NCBI GenBank assembly: GCA_008692225.1
Contig: VICG01000013.1
Coordinates: 434,001-498,000 of the forward strand
Reading direction: 5' to 3'
Source of the DNA: Monilinia fructicola
Taxonomy: Eukaryota; Ascomycota; Leotiomycetes; Helotiales; Sclerotiniaceae
Length of the DNA stretch: 64,000 bases
Shown piece by piece: positions 13,301-24,903 of the stretch (its first letter is position 1; every line of letters starts with the position of its first letter). A program made the translations under genes and the position numbers. The notes under the pieces were generated by a model. The model did not search any database and was not told the DNA's origin. It was given only the letters and a program-made list of their open reading frames with translations.

Positions 13301-14170
13301 CTCAGAGTGGAGGAAGGGGCTAACCTATGTTGGTGGAATATCTATCTTACTCGTCAGTGGTCACTGTATCCATGGATGATATGATAGGAGTTGGAATCTA
13401 GGCTTTGGTCCAAGAGAACACCCTGAATCATGTTATGAGGTTTCTTGCTCTATACATGATATGGTTCTATTTTAGATAGGTAGGCATGAGAACAATCTAA
13501 TTCTCTTGCCCATTTATTTGTTGTCAAATATTGGGTGCTAGTATGATAGTGTCACTACTTATTCTTCATTCTTGTCGTGATTGGCATTCAATCTTCATCA
13601 GCCGTCGATTTTTTCCTCGTGTTCTTGATATTCATCCGTATCTTCTGACAATAGCAGCTTGTATACTTCTAGATCAGTATAAAAAGCTCAACTATAATTG
13701 TTATTGATATATGCCAACCTATTATACAGCGTACAATAATGGTGCCCTATATACAACTGCTAATTTTTGCTAACTGAGTATTCCTTAACTCTCCTGCTAT
13801 TGCAGTCCCTTTTGATTTTCCTAACATCATATGGAGTGTGATTGAGACTTTATATATCGATTGATAGTCGATTAGATAGAACTAAAAAGGATCGCCTTTT
13901 TGGGATGGACCCACTAATCTTACCGAGAGTTATTCTCGTAGCTTACTAATAAGCGAGCGTATATGTACCCCCTTAGTCCTACTCAAAAATTTTAACAAGA
14001 GTTCACTATCTCGACTTCTAAAATCGGGAGGCGCTGCAAAGTTCGAAAGAAAAAAGAAAAAAGAAAAACAAATAGGGCACGAAATAATTACCCTCACAGA
14101 CTACTCTCACCCTCCAGGGCGCCTAAAAGTGAGGCTATACTCATGGTAAGCCTGTCGACCCAGGCTTCAA
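10345..14170. other. Gene-poor stretch
   Basis: There is no reading frame with recognisable protein features. Homopolymer T runs lie near 10300-10335 and a (TA)n tract near 12804-12829. Minus-strand frames at 11029-11355 and 11925-12125 have no domain, signal or coding-like composition that I can defend. Base composition becomes more AT-rich after about 12.6 kb. Confidence 0.5.
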
Positions 14171-14522
14171 CCCTAGAGTACTACTTTTATGGCAAAATGC
14201 CATATCTGATCATACCTAGGTAGCATATTGCCATAACTATACTGGTATTTCGCCATATATAATCCAGTAATCCATAGATCTTTGGGCATATAGCATGAAA
14301 TCAAAAATTAGCATTAACGATACTTATATAGTATATATGCTAATAATGTGGAATAACCAGTTAATATGAAAGGTTATCCAATTAAAATGTATAATCGAAT
14401 AGGAATTCATTATAGTGCAAAAACAAGCATAAAAGCACCTATCACACTATACGTACTATAGTAGGAGTTAGGGAAGATTCTACGATCATATGGTATATTG
14501 TCATAAAAGTGGTACTCTAGGG
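14171..14522. mobile_element. 352-bp MITE-like element with 35-bp TIRs
   Basis: The left end, 14171-14205, starts CCCTAGAGTACTACTTTTAT. The right end, 14488-14522, is its reverse complement with 31 of 35 positions matching. The interior is AT-rich and has no reading frame, as expected for a non-autonomous DNA element. Both ends contain TA just inside CCC/GGG, so a TA target duplication (Tc1/mariner style) is possible, but no longer target duplication is visible. The family is not identified. Confidence 0.7.
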
Positions 14523-16901
14523 CAGTCGGGGTAACCCTCCACCTCCACAAGCCAGCCTCCGCGTCTCTCTCTCGTTGCTTAATATGATACCCTGATCAGC
14601 GAGTAAAGGCAGGGTGTAGTCGATAACAGTATTGAATAGACTAATACACTTCCTTTCCTCCCCAGCCGCAAAATTGGTGAATTATTGACATCTAATTCCG
14701 TATTCCTCTATTTTCCATGAGCCTTTTAAGTTCGAGTCATGTTTTTCACACCTCCAATTTTCACGTCCCTTCGAAACCATTTCCCCAACTCCATCAAATC
14801 TCATAACTATTCCCCAGATGGAATTATTCCAAGAGATATACAGTATTGAATTATTCTCCGACTTCTAGTGATGTTCACAATTTGAGAAGCAATATTTCGC
14901 TCCTTATTCCTACGTATGTCAAGTACAATAAAATATGATAAAACGAAACTATCAAACCAAAAGAGCGCGAACTTTCCTTCTTAGGTAGCCCATATTGCAA
15001 ATTTATGATAAAACGGTATACGCGTCTGTTTTTGTCGTTCTGGGGAGTATTCTGGGGTAAAATGACAGCCTTTCGACAGGCTGAAAGGGGTTTTACGTTG
15101 TCTTTTACCTTTTTTTACTGTCGTTTGACTGTGTCTGTATATCATTGTCCGGATCAGAGCGACCTTGATGGCAATCGAAGCCCTCCTACGTGCTTTTAAT
15201 CTAGGTGGATCAATTATATATTCCACATCTGGAGATCTCAGTCCTGGCTGCATGCGGATCTTCAAATGATCTTCGTCACAAAGTTTTGATGCTGGTTCTA
15301 TGAGATATTCCTTGCTCTTTATAGCCACGGACCTCAGAATAAATGGAATATCTCCTTACAGCTTGCGAAATCACCGGGTGAATTGCCTGACATTTTTTAC
15401 TCACTATGTTAGCCAAGGGAGTTACGTGTCAGCTTCTGAATAGCACCCACACTTCTCAACCTGGAAGACGTTATCGGAATTTTGTACATATAAATTGAGA
15501 AGAACAATATAAGGCAACAGATAATGGAATATTTAACAATGGCAAAACAACGAATGAGAAAAGGAAAGACATGGGTTAAGATAATGATGAGATACTTAAA
15601 GGCCAATGCAGATGTTAGACATGACAATTCACCGATATTGCAGTTATGACCTAATCTAACATACCATTGTAAGATCACCTTCTCTTCCCCAACTTTTGCC
15701 AAATCTCGCTGTCAAGATTCTGTTCTTCGAGCTCAGAATTCATATAAATCAATCTTACAGGGCGGAAGTCTTTCAAAGAGCCAATCTCGCTACAGATCAT
15801 CGCCATTTGCATGCTTCAAGTTGGCGTGGTGCACCCGTTTTACAATACTGTATTTCGAGGGCCATCAGTCTATCTTTACAAATTGTAAATGAGCAAAGCC
15901 TTGACTAATAAGTCCGGAAATTAGAAACCAGTCCGCAATTCCTAGATTGAAGATTGCCTTTGAATGAAATTAGCCCCTCCACATCGATGGTTCAAGAGTA
16001 CTCTGTAACCTGTTTGAACCACGGGCGAGAACATTCGATGGTTAAATCACGGATTTGAACCAAGATCCACGCCTTAATTGACATCATTTACTTTCCGAGG
16101 CGCTTTACCGGCATCTATATTCAAGCTTTAGGTCCATGGCAATTTATAGATACTGGCAAGAAGATTATTTTGGGGGTATCGAACTTCAAATCGTGGTAAC
16201 TTACTCCTTCCTCTACATACCTTGACGAATATCAATTTGTTTCGGGTAAAGTCATGAAAGTTACTCAGCAAACAACCTCCTGTAACAAGAAGGAAGCATC
16301 CCCGTGCATTATCTAAGGCTTTCATTTTGCTAATTATTTGAGATTAAGAATGTTTTGGAGTTAGACTGAAGTAAATAAAGAGAGTTCACATGAATAAATC
16401 ACCAAATACCACAACCACCGGAGATCCACCTGACCTAGTACATAATTGGAAAGTTTTGTTCAAAATCTCACCATCCTTCAAACCTGTATACTTCCATGGC
16501 CCTTTTCAAAAACAGCTGCATTCTGATTCTTAGCCGGAGCGAAGTTACTTAGTTCGATCTCCCTTATCATATTATTGCAGCTAGCTAGACCTCTACCCTA
16601 TAACTTAAATAGTGCTGCTTTGAACCTCATTTTTGGACATGAGGAGGGCGACTTCTCCGCCTCAGTATATGGCTCTTGCTTAAGCGGAAAATGAAGTCCT
16701 TGGAGGATGGAGGCTATGAATTCTAAAGAGGAGTTTGATGGATGATACACTTTTGAAGGTGGCTCTCTATCACTATAAGTTATATTACTCTATCTAGCTT
16801 ACGTAGGCTAATTTTGTGCTACTGACTTTATAACGTAGTAAACGGTGGCAGGTATTTTGCAATATCGAAAATCTTTTCTATTTCTTGCTCTGTTACCTTA
16901 T
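14523..16901. other. Gene-poor stretch
   Basis: No supported gene is present. Minus-strand frames at 14981-15328 (115 codons) and 15409-15702 (97 codons) lack recognisable features. The sequence is mixed, with AT-rich patches. Confidence 0.45.
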
Positions 16902-17734
16902 AACTTTATGAAGGTTTAGATTATTTCCAAGTTATACTCGGGTGGGTTTTAAAAGAGGCATACGCAAATATATAACTTATAATTATTTAACGAAACCTTA
17001 TTATAATTTTATATAGCTTGTAGGTATTGTAGATTTAGTATTTTTATACTTGCTATAAAGATTTTGCATTATAAAAATCAATTTTAAATGACTAATAGCA
17101 TAATAAAGTATATAAATATGAAAAAATTAATATAAAAATATAGATATATATTAATATTAAATAATTTAATAAATAATATAAGTATATTTATTGAACTCTA
17201 TTAAATAATAAAATAAAAGCTAAATTTTATATATTATATTTTAGAATTTTAATATTTACATTAATATTCAAGATATATATCAATAAAGTTAAAAATATAG
17301 GAAAATTTACAAGTTTTTAAGGGGTAAATTCACTTATTTAGATTATATAAATATATTTTTTGATTAAAATTTAAAATTTTTTGTTTTTTATATTAATATA
17401 TATATTAACAGAATATATATCATTAAATTTTAAGAATATTTGATAGGACTTTAAAACCTATATTATTTTTCTATAATTTTAGTTTCCAAAATTAATATAT
17501 TAATAAATTATTAGATTTTCCTAAATTACTAACTTTATAATACTAGTATTCTTTCGAAATTAATTTTAATAATATGAATTTTTTATAGGAAAGTATCAAT
17601 TCATAATATGTATAAATTATATAAGATTATATCAAGGTTTCGTTAAATAATTATATGTTTTATATTCGCGTAGAACTATGCCTCTTTTAAGACGCGTCCG
17701 AGTAACCTTGGAACTTCATGAAGGTTCAGATTAA
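16902..17734. mobile_element. AT-rich, probably RIP-mutated element with inverted ends
   Basis: The interior, about 17000-17633, is overwhelmingly A and T with no reading frame. About 75 bp at 16927-17000 reappear inverted at 17634-17711. Both copies share TTAAAAGAGGCATA and AATTATTTAACGAAACCTT. Where the arms differ, the left arm often has T or A where the right has C or G (for example GGGTGGGTTTT against GGACGCGTCTT). A near-palindrome, AACTTYATGAAGGTTYAGAT, lies just outside both arms at 16902 and 17712 in the same orientation. The simplest reading is a DNA transposon or MITE relic decayed by C-to-T mutation. The original family cannot be named. Confidence 0.65.
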
Positions 17735-18165
17735 GTCATATCAACGCAGATCATCCAGCGGCATAAGCGTTCCGTGCCCCGCCCCCGCAGGCGATCGAAT
17801 ACCTTGGCTTCCAGAGCTATGAACGTACCAAATTAACAAGTCCGAAATATAAGACGACAGTGAATTCTTGATAGTCTTACATATCTTTCACAGATCAAAT
17901 TGCTGCGCCGCCAGGTACAGGTTTTGTTCTAAAAGCTATCCCCAATCTGGAATAGTGTAGGATAACGTGAGGTTACATTCACAACCGCGCCACATAAGCA
18001 GCTAATTAATGGAACTTACTACTCAGAACAATCACAGAAGACAGATTTTGAATTCCTCGAGAATATCACCACATACCATCACATACTTGTATATACCTCT
18101 TATATCACAGATACCATAAAACTTCACACCTATACCTACCAACAGAAACACGATACACAACAACC
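17735..18165. promoter_or_regulatory. Upstream region of the 2EXR gene
   Basis: This gap holds no reading frame. It should contain the promoter and 5' leader of the gene starting at 18166. A TATA-like TGTATATACC lies near 18090, and an A/C-rich leader precedes the ATG. Confidence 0.4.
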
Positions 18166-19017
18166 ATGACAACAGCAACTGCACCCTCTACATTTTCTCT
18201 CTTCTCAACTCTCGCTCCTGAACTCCGTGATAAGATATGGCAAGAAGCACTCCCATCAGAACTCTCTCCACGCCTGTATTCCTACAAGAAAGGATGTTGG
18301 CAGCCTCGAATCTTCACCAAAGATGACGCAGGATACTGCAACGAAGTGAGCGATGTCTACAGCTCTGAAGATCTGAATAGAAACTTCGAGTTCCGTCACG
18401 AGCTCTTAAATAAAGTAGAGGTTAAAACGCCTCTGCTGTTTGTTAATCATGAATCCCGCGATATCGCACTCGCTTGGGCTCTCAAGCTGGGTATGGAAAT
18501 ATACCGGGAAACTGCATCTCCAATTATCGCGCGTCGTTTCGACCCAAGCCAGGATGTACTTTATGTCACGCATCGTCAATGGAGTGATTTTTATAATGAA
18601 CCTTTCGATCGATCATTTGAGGAAGATATGATCGATCTGAATCATGGTACATTTAACGAAGTCACGCGTGTTGCTGTACCGGAATCATTGTTTTGGGAGG
18701 ATGTCACCTCTCTATCCGAGCTTTATATGTACTTTAGCATCAAAGTTCTATATATCATCGTGGATGAACCAAAGGATTTACGGTGTATGCAGAATAATTC
18801 CAATCTACAGCCGCCGTGGGAGTGTAGAGAATTTCCAGCTGGATACTTCATTTGGGACGATGAGAAGAAGAACTTTGAAGTGAAGGATGGGGTTGATGAT
18901 TGGGATAAGTCTCTTCGTGACTTGATTATCGAGGTTGGTAAGGAGCTAGGAAAAGAGATTATTGAAGGTCGAAGTTCGATCTCTGAGATTCGTCCCGTCT
19001 TCGCTGTCAAAAGATGA
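18166..19017 (+). CDS. 2EXR-domain protein, function unknown
   Basis: This is an intronless frame of 283 residues. The N-terminus carries the fungal 2EXR signature FSLFSTLAPELRDKIWQEAL (residues 10-29), followed by the usual LLFVNHESRDIALAW motif near residue 91. These proteins form a large, lineage-expanded fungal family with no established biochemical role. There is no signal peptide or membrane segment. The ATG at 18166 is preceded by an A/C-rich leader (ACAACCATGAC). The gene lies just beyond an AT-rich transposon relic, in gene-poor DNA, which fits an accessory gene. The family call is firm; function is not known. Confidence 0.85.
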   Translation: MTTATAPSTFSLFSTLAPELRDKIWQEALPSELSPRLYSYKKGCWQPRIFTKDDAGYCNEVSDVYSSEDLNRNFEFRHELLNKVEVKTPLLFVNHESRDIALAWALKLGMEIYRETASPIIARRFDPSQDVLYVTHRQWSDFYNEPFDRSFEEDMIDLNHGTFNEVTRVAVPESLFWEDVTSLSELYMYFSIKVLYIIVDEPKDLRCMQNNSNLQPPWECREFPAGYFIWDDEKKNFEVKDGVDDWDKSLRDLIIEVGKELGKEIIEGRSSISEIRPVFAVKR

Positions 19018-20679
19018 AGGACATGTGCTGGTATGTCACATAACATTCAATGTCTCATGTTGATGTTGGAGCTTCAGTTCATCTTAAAGTTTGCCCATTG
19101 CGGCCTTTGTTTTTTATTCCGTTGAATACGTTCGTCACCATATTCCAGAATTTGCTACAAACTTCAAGCTCATTTCGCGTGTTGCAATATAGCTTCCTGC
19201 AAAATTCTTGAAGTAGTAGTCTTAATGAAAATGATACTTCTCTCGCAAACCAATTGCTTAGATGCCAGTGCTCACAATATTGATACATCCTTGGGATGTC
19301 ACCCAATCAAAATCTATATTATGATATAAGTTTTCATATTTACAGCATCACATGGCACTATATGAGAGCTTTCTACTATATTCTTACCATGCTGCAAGTT
19401 GTTGATAGAAGATCATCCTCCTATGATCTTTTCAGAGTTTTGCAGGTATAGATCCAATATAAACGTTAGATAATTACAGTATACTTACTATTCATCCAAG
19501 CTAACAAGAAAAGAGTAACAATTTATTGGTGAAGTATGATCATCGTACAAGATCAAATCTTTGAAATCTGATATCAATCCCAGAACCATCATCTTCCGCC
19601 ATCTTCCGTCATTTTTCATACTGATACCGTATATTAACCCCTTTCCAGTCATCTTTCACAACCGTTCAACGTATTTATTCAAAGTATCACATTCGAAATA
19701 CATCACAATGTACACACCACTGCAGTTTTTCCCCTGTCCCGAAAGATTATTTGCCCTTGCAAGCTCTACAATTCACCGAGTATACCTCGAAAATACTAAA
19801 ATTTGGTGTTCTGATATTTGACAGTTCAGGAGCATTTGGGGGAGGAGGCTCGTCTTGACTGGGAAAAAATTCAGCTAGAAGGCAGAAGGTGAAATTCACA
19901 CGACGTCCTCTACAGAGATAGAGGTATGTTATTGATTTGTTCATCAACATATTGATGTACACCTTCTGAATGAGACAGGATATATGGTGAGGACGATGAG
20001 GGTGAGTAAGTAAAGCCTCTTACCTTTGGACTATTCTGAGAACAAAGCATGGGATACGGAGTGAAGGTTTGGGGTTGATCATGGATCAAAAGATGATGAA
20101 CATGCTCTTGCATTCTCCTTGATTATTTTCCTTCCAGCATATTCTTGATTCGGATTGACTTTGTAGATAACTTCCAACCTTCTTTTGCAACATTCGTTGA
20201 TTCGTCGAGGGCAACTTATCTACAAGGAAAAGAAACAGGTAGCTTGCTAGCATATTCACTCTTGTCAAAACAATCATATCTAGCAAGCTCTTTCCTCATA
20301 AAATGCTGGTTTGCAGTAAACAATCCTATTCAGCGAAATGACAAGAAATATCTTCCGTAACATATTGTACTTGTCATATAAATGAATATGAAAAACCAGC
20401 ATATGGTCAATTCACTATGGGACGCTATTATATATATCCATCGGAATTACCGAGATGACGCTAGTAAAATCAAGATACAAACACGTTCACAGTCTCAAAA
20501 CTTACAACATACACAAAAAGATCCTCTGACTTCCAAGGTTACTCAAAACTGCAGTCACCTTTTTAAAACACCTTTGACCTTCCTCGATAATATACTTTCA
20601 TCCAAAATTTAATTATCTCTCACTACCATCACTGCCTTACCACTGCCATTTCTCATCAACAAATATTCATCATCTTAAG
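19018..20679. other. Intergenic stretch
   Basis: No supported gene is seen. Short frames on both strands (for example 19079-19306 minus and 19561-19821 plus) have no recognisable features. The end of the stretch should hold the promoter of the chromodomain gene. Confidence 0.4.
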
Positions 20680-21117
20680 ATGGCACGTCGCAAATATGCA
20701 GGAAAAACGAAGGCTCAAGGACCTTCCAAAAATGCCCCATCACAAGCTGAAGATAAGAGTTCCGATACTCCCAAACCAAGCGAAGAACTCGAGGATGGAG
20801 AGTGGGAGGTCGAGGCGATCCTTGCGATCAAGAAGATGTGGAGAAACTTGTGGGTGAGGGCGGCTTGGGTGGGATATGGCGAGGACCTAGCCTGGTATCC
20901 CGTCTCCGACTTCAAGACCTCCCCACACCTGCTGGTAGAATTCTATGAGAACCACCCCAGCACACCTGGTCCTCCAACACAGTTGGTGGCTTGGCTCGAG
21001 GCTTGGGAGGCAGGAGATGACTATGATCACTTGAAGAGCGACAAGCCCATGGATCCCCGCTCGCGGGCCAAGTTCTTCCAGGAATTGGCGGCCGAGGAAG
21101 TTCAGTCCGACGAATAA
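20680..21117 (+). CDS. Small solo chromodomain protein
   Basis: This intronless frame encodes 145 residues. After a basic and acidic N-terminal tail (1-38), residues about 40-95 match a chromodomain: EWEVEAIL, a central strand containing the AAWVGYG turn (compare the family's KWKGYP), LAWYPVSDFK (compare NTWEPxxNL) and a final helix LLVEFYENHP. Two of the three aromatic-cage positions remain aromatic. The pattern is closest to chromodomains at the end of chromovirus (Ty3/gypsy) integrases, but no integrase or reverse transcriptase lies nearby. It is either a domesticated fragment or a free-standing reader. The chromodomain call rests on pattern alone. Confidence 0.65.
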   Translation: MARRKYAGKTKAQGPSKNAPSQAEDKSSDTPKPSEELEDGEWEVEAILAIKKMWRNLWVRAAWVGYGEDLAWYPVSDFKTSPHLLVEFYENHPSTPGPPTQLVAWLEAWEAGDDYDHLKSDKPMDPRSRAKFFQELAAEEVQSDE

Positions 21118-22665
21118 GTTAGATCAGCCATCTTGAAGTGCACAGCTTTATATACTAACCCAGATTCAAGGACCGGAGATGGCCCCGAATCTGAGGAGAG
21201 CATGTGCTTTCCCAATCATCTTCTCAGACCTTCCCCGGAGTCGCTTACGATCAAGCTCGTTGTTTTCGAGGTGCTCTTTCCGATGTTAGGTCGCGGTTTA
21301 GTTTTACTTCTCAGCTAGTCACCGGCGCATAATATCAAAATCTTGCATATAACATCATCCCCTCGTATTGTGGATTCGCCTGAATATCAGGAGGTGCTCA
21401 TAGGCTGATGCTGACACCCTTTATTCTTTTATTCCTTGGACTTAAGGTTATTGATCAATAAGGGGATCAACATGATCACATTTAGCCTCATAGAATACTA
21501 GTGACTAGTTTTCTTCATCAGTGCAACTTTGGCTCAGCCCGAAGCAGTGTTTCAATCAATATCTAGGTATGTAGCAGTATGATATTAGAATGCGTCAAGG
21601 CTCTAATACAAAAAGCCTTAGAACCTAAAGGAAACCATGTCATTCCCTGAAATTCTTGAAGTGTGATCTAAGGAGATTCTTCAGAAGTCCATGGAAATAG
21701 TGCCAAACCTGGAATTTGACCCATATCGCAACGGAACACTCTAGGATCTTGTTGCCACTGCCTCATAGTCCACCTTTGAGAGATTCATGATATCGCCTCC
21801 CATTTTGATCGTTTTTCATTCTGTAATCTCCAAGTTTGGATTTCTTTGAGATGTAGATTCTTTGCATACTTCCAAAACAGTATTACAGTAATAAGAACAG
21901 GCATTCAAGCACATTAGTCGTAGAACTAATGAAGGAAAAAGAAATGAGGACTCATTAATCATATCTGCGTAGGTCGTATACCCCCTATTAAAATGGCTTT
22001 GGAGCATAGAAAAGACACTTTAGGCCGGTTCATCTGTTCTCCATGGAGTTATTACAGATTCAATGACGTCACATACAGGACTCCACATGGGGAACTACGA
22101 TCTATCAGATGGCGTCGCCGCTTTCCTTTCCCCGATAATCTATCACCCAGGCAGAGAAAAGCTTTAGCAATCTAACTGATGGTACAGCAGTGTTCGTACA
22201 CACTAATAACACGGTATGTCTACCACTACCATATGCTTACTGTACTACGGCAGATTGGCCTACCCGAGGCAAGCCGCATGTGTGAATAGCTTCAGTTGTT
22301 AGCGAACTACGATAGCTTAAGAGCCCACGCTCGTTCGTGATTTGAACAACATCAACATCGTCCTCTCCAACTTTGCAACGCCCTTTCGATCTACAACCGT
22401 ACTTCTCTCACAGGACAATAGGTTTAACCCTTCCACTCTCCCCACCAAATCACCCTTGAGGTTCCTGTGCTCTCCGCTCCCTTCATCTCGTGACTTCTAT
22501 GCCGCTGTGCATGCCCAGGCACCTAATTAGAATCAGCATTGAAAACACAAAGCGAATCTTACGGTAGGATTGATTGATAACTTGAAGGATGAGGTAACAG
22601 AGAAGAGCCGCGAGGCGAGAAAGAGTTTTCTCGAACATGTGAATCTCAGCTGATATCATTTGTGA
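21118..22665. other. Intergenic stretch
   Basis: No gene is supported. Short frames at 21133-21318 and 21993-22175 lack recognisable domains. Confidence 0.4.
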
Positions 22666-22920
22666 AGTAGCTGCCAAGTACGATCAGAAGATACGACCGC
22701 TTCGACATTTCCAGCTTACCCTTTCGTAAAGCAAGATGTAAAGAAGTGCGCAGAAATACGAGCTTCGCTTGAGAAAATAGTATACGAACATCTAGTTTCG
22801 CAAGATTCATCTTCTTCCGCGAGTGGTGTTGATGGTGGAAAGAGGAAACCTAAACTACCCGTGGACGTCTGCGCTCATAGTCTAGAACCCCCCCAAAAAT
22901 GTCAATACAGCTTAGCTTAA
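22666..22920 (+). pseudogene. Possible coding relic of 84 codons
   Basis: An open stretch without its own ATG runs to the TAA at 22918-22920. Its translation includes FPAYPFVKQDVKKCAEI and a Ser-rich segment, which looks more like protein than the surrounding sequence. It could be the last exon of an unplaced gene or a decayed fragment. No family is recognised, and an open run of this length could still arise by chance. Confidence 0.22.
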
Positions 22921-24903
22921 CACGTCCATGAAGGACAATCGTCTCTATCGCAAATGGTATGACGGCCATTACGGCGCGTTGCAAGATCGTAGCGGGAGTT
23001 GGACGATTTGCTGAATGTTAGTTAACACACCTCACCCATCATTAGCCCGAGATCCTCACCCCATCCTCCACTCCTCGGCTCCCGCACCCCCAGATCAAGC
23101 TGCTGATGTCCAACCATCTCTACCCACCTCAACGAACGCCGGGCAGCTCAAGTCAGGGCGCCAAATAAGAATTCCAGTCCGCCTCACCACGCATGGCGCA
23201 TATCGTCGATCGTCAAACATCAAGCTCGAACCAAACGACACCCCAACAATCCAAATCTTCAAAGTGTTCAAAAAGAAAAGAAAAAAAAAAGAAAAAAGAA
23301 AGAAACAAAAAAAAACTGACGGCACAAGGATCATTTCTCGGGAGCTCCAAAAAGCCCCCGTGCCATCACGTAAAAAACGCATCGCAGCATTCCACACAAA
23401 CATGCAACAACCCACCCCACCCCATCCGCAGAAGCGACCCCGTATACTCCAACGTCGACACATGCCCCCCGCGCACCACCTCATCCCATCCCATCCCCAA
23501 AAGTCTACAAAAGACTAACCGCACACCCAGCACGATCCTCACGCCAAGCACCAAGAAACCAAGCCATCATGCCCCCTACCACGGGAACGCTTCCAGCGCC
23601 GCACCCCCCCATCCACCATCCAACACGCATCGCGCATCGCGCATCCCAAAAGACCCCCCGTGGCAGCAGCGCCGGCGAGCACGGCTCGCTCGAGGGGTGC
23701 CTGCCCACTTGGGTGCGCCCAACAGACCACGTCGACGGTAATTTGACGGGATCCCAGAATCCAGAGACGAGGATGAATGCGATGGATCCAGGAATCCATC
23801 TGCACCTGCACGGCATAATGCAAGCCATCCCGTCCCAAATCGTCACCCTCCCAACGCAACAGAAGCAAAGGGGGGGGGGGAGGATGAAGAAAGAAAAAGA
23901 ACCGCCTGTAAATCATCCATCGACTGGAAGATGGCGTTGTGGTACCCTACCCGATCTTACCCTATCCGATCTTACCCTACCCTAACCTACCAAACCAAAC
24001 CAAACCGTTGCACCCCACCCACCATCAAACCATCAAACCATTCAACAACCCCGCATCCCTTCCTTCCTTCCTTCCTTCCCTCCTTCCTTCCACCACATGC
24101 TATTTCGGTGACTGTGGGTGGCGCGATATGATATGATATGACATGATATGATGATATGATCGGATCTGATCGGATCGGATATCATCTGACATGCAATGAA
24201 ATGATCGATAGATACAGTATAACAGAAAGGAAAAAGAAAAAAAAACCATAATACAGTATCCATACGCAATCTACGTGCATGCACCCGACGCATGCAAACG
24301 AACTCTTCAAGGTTACCGAAGCCTTCCCGTAAAAGCACCGATAAACCCAAACGGTGACCGGACTGAGGCCGAGATTCACCAGGACGTATATCAAGTCCAA
24401 TGTGCAGATCTCAAAAGAAAGCCATCATCAATCATCCCAAGAGATAAGATTAGTATTTCTATGCTACTTAATTCCCTCCAGGGATTTCCGGTATCATCTC
24501 TTGTGTGTCAAGAGGATATGTCCATAAAGTTTCAACTCCTCGGGTAATCAAAAAAACCACCAACGCGCCGTGATATACCGTCCCATTTCGTGTATACCAC
24601 CCTAACCTGTCCTGATCTGCCCTAATCATATCATACCATGCTATCCCATCCCATGCCAATGCTCCATGCTCCCTGAATGACCATCTAATAATGCCCAAAA
24701 TCTCGGATTGGGAATTTGGGGGTATCATCCAACGACCATTCCTCATAATACAGAAAATCATTTTGAAAAAATTCCCACTCCATACTAGGACCCATGAAAC
24801 GTCATATAAATATCAAGTTCGGAGGAATGTCGATGGAGACGTAAACGTGTCGTCAAAGTGATGATGAATTCATTGGTTCGATAATATCTCTCGAGATAGA
24901 CCT
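22921..24903. other. Strand-biased, C-rich intergenic stretch
   Basis: From about 23.0 to 24.1 kb the plus strand is strongly C- and A-rich and G-poor, producing overlapping frames in all three phases with no recognisable protein. It includes a purine run near 23275-23315, a G10 tract near 23870, a (TTCC)n tract at 24056-24093 and GATATGAT-type repeats at 24125-24180. No gene is supported. Confidence 0.5.

Noticed and set aside
14100..14170. Possible tRNA-like fold left of the MITE
   Set aside because: No paired acceptor stem and no standard T-loop.
15985..16080. GGTTCAA/TTTGAACC motifs suggesting a tRNA
   Set aside because: T-loop-like strings occur in both orientations, but no acceptor, D or anticodon stems could be paired.
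23015..24136. Several overlapping ORFs of 60-180 codons on both strands
   Set aside because: The strand skew keeps many frames open; the translations are Pro/Ser/Lys repeats without a domain.
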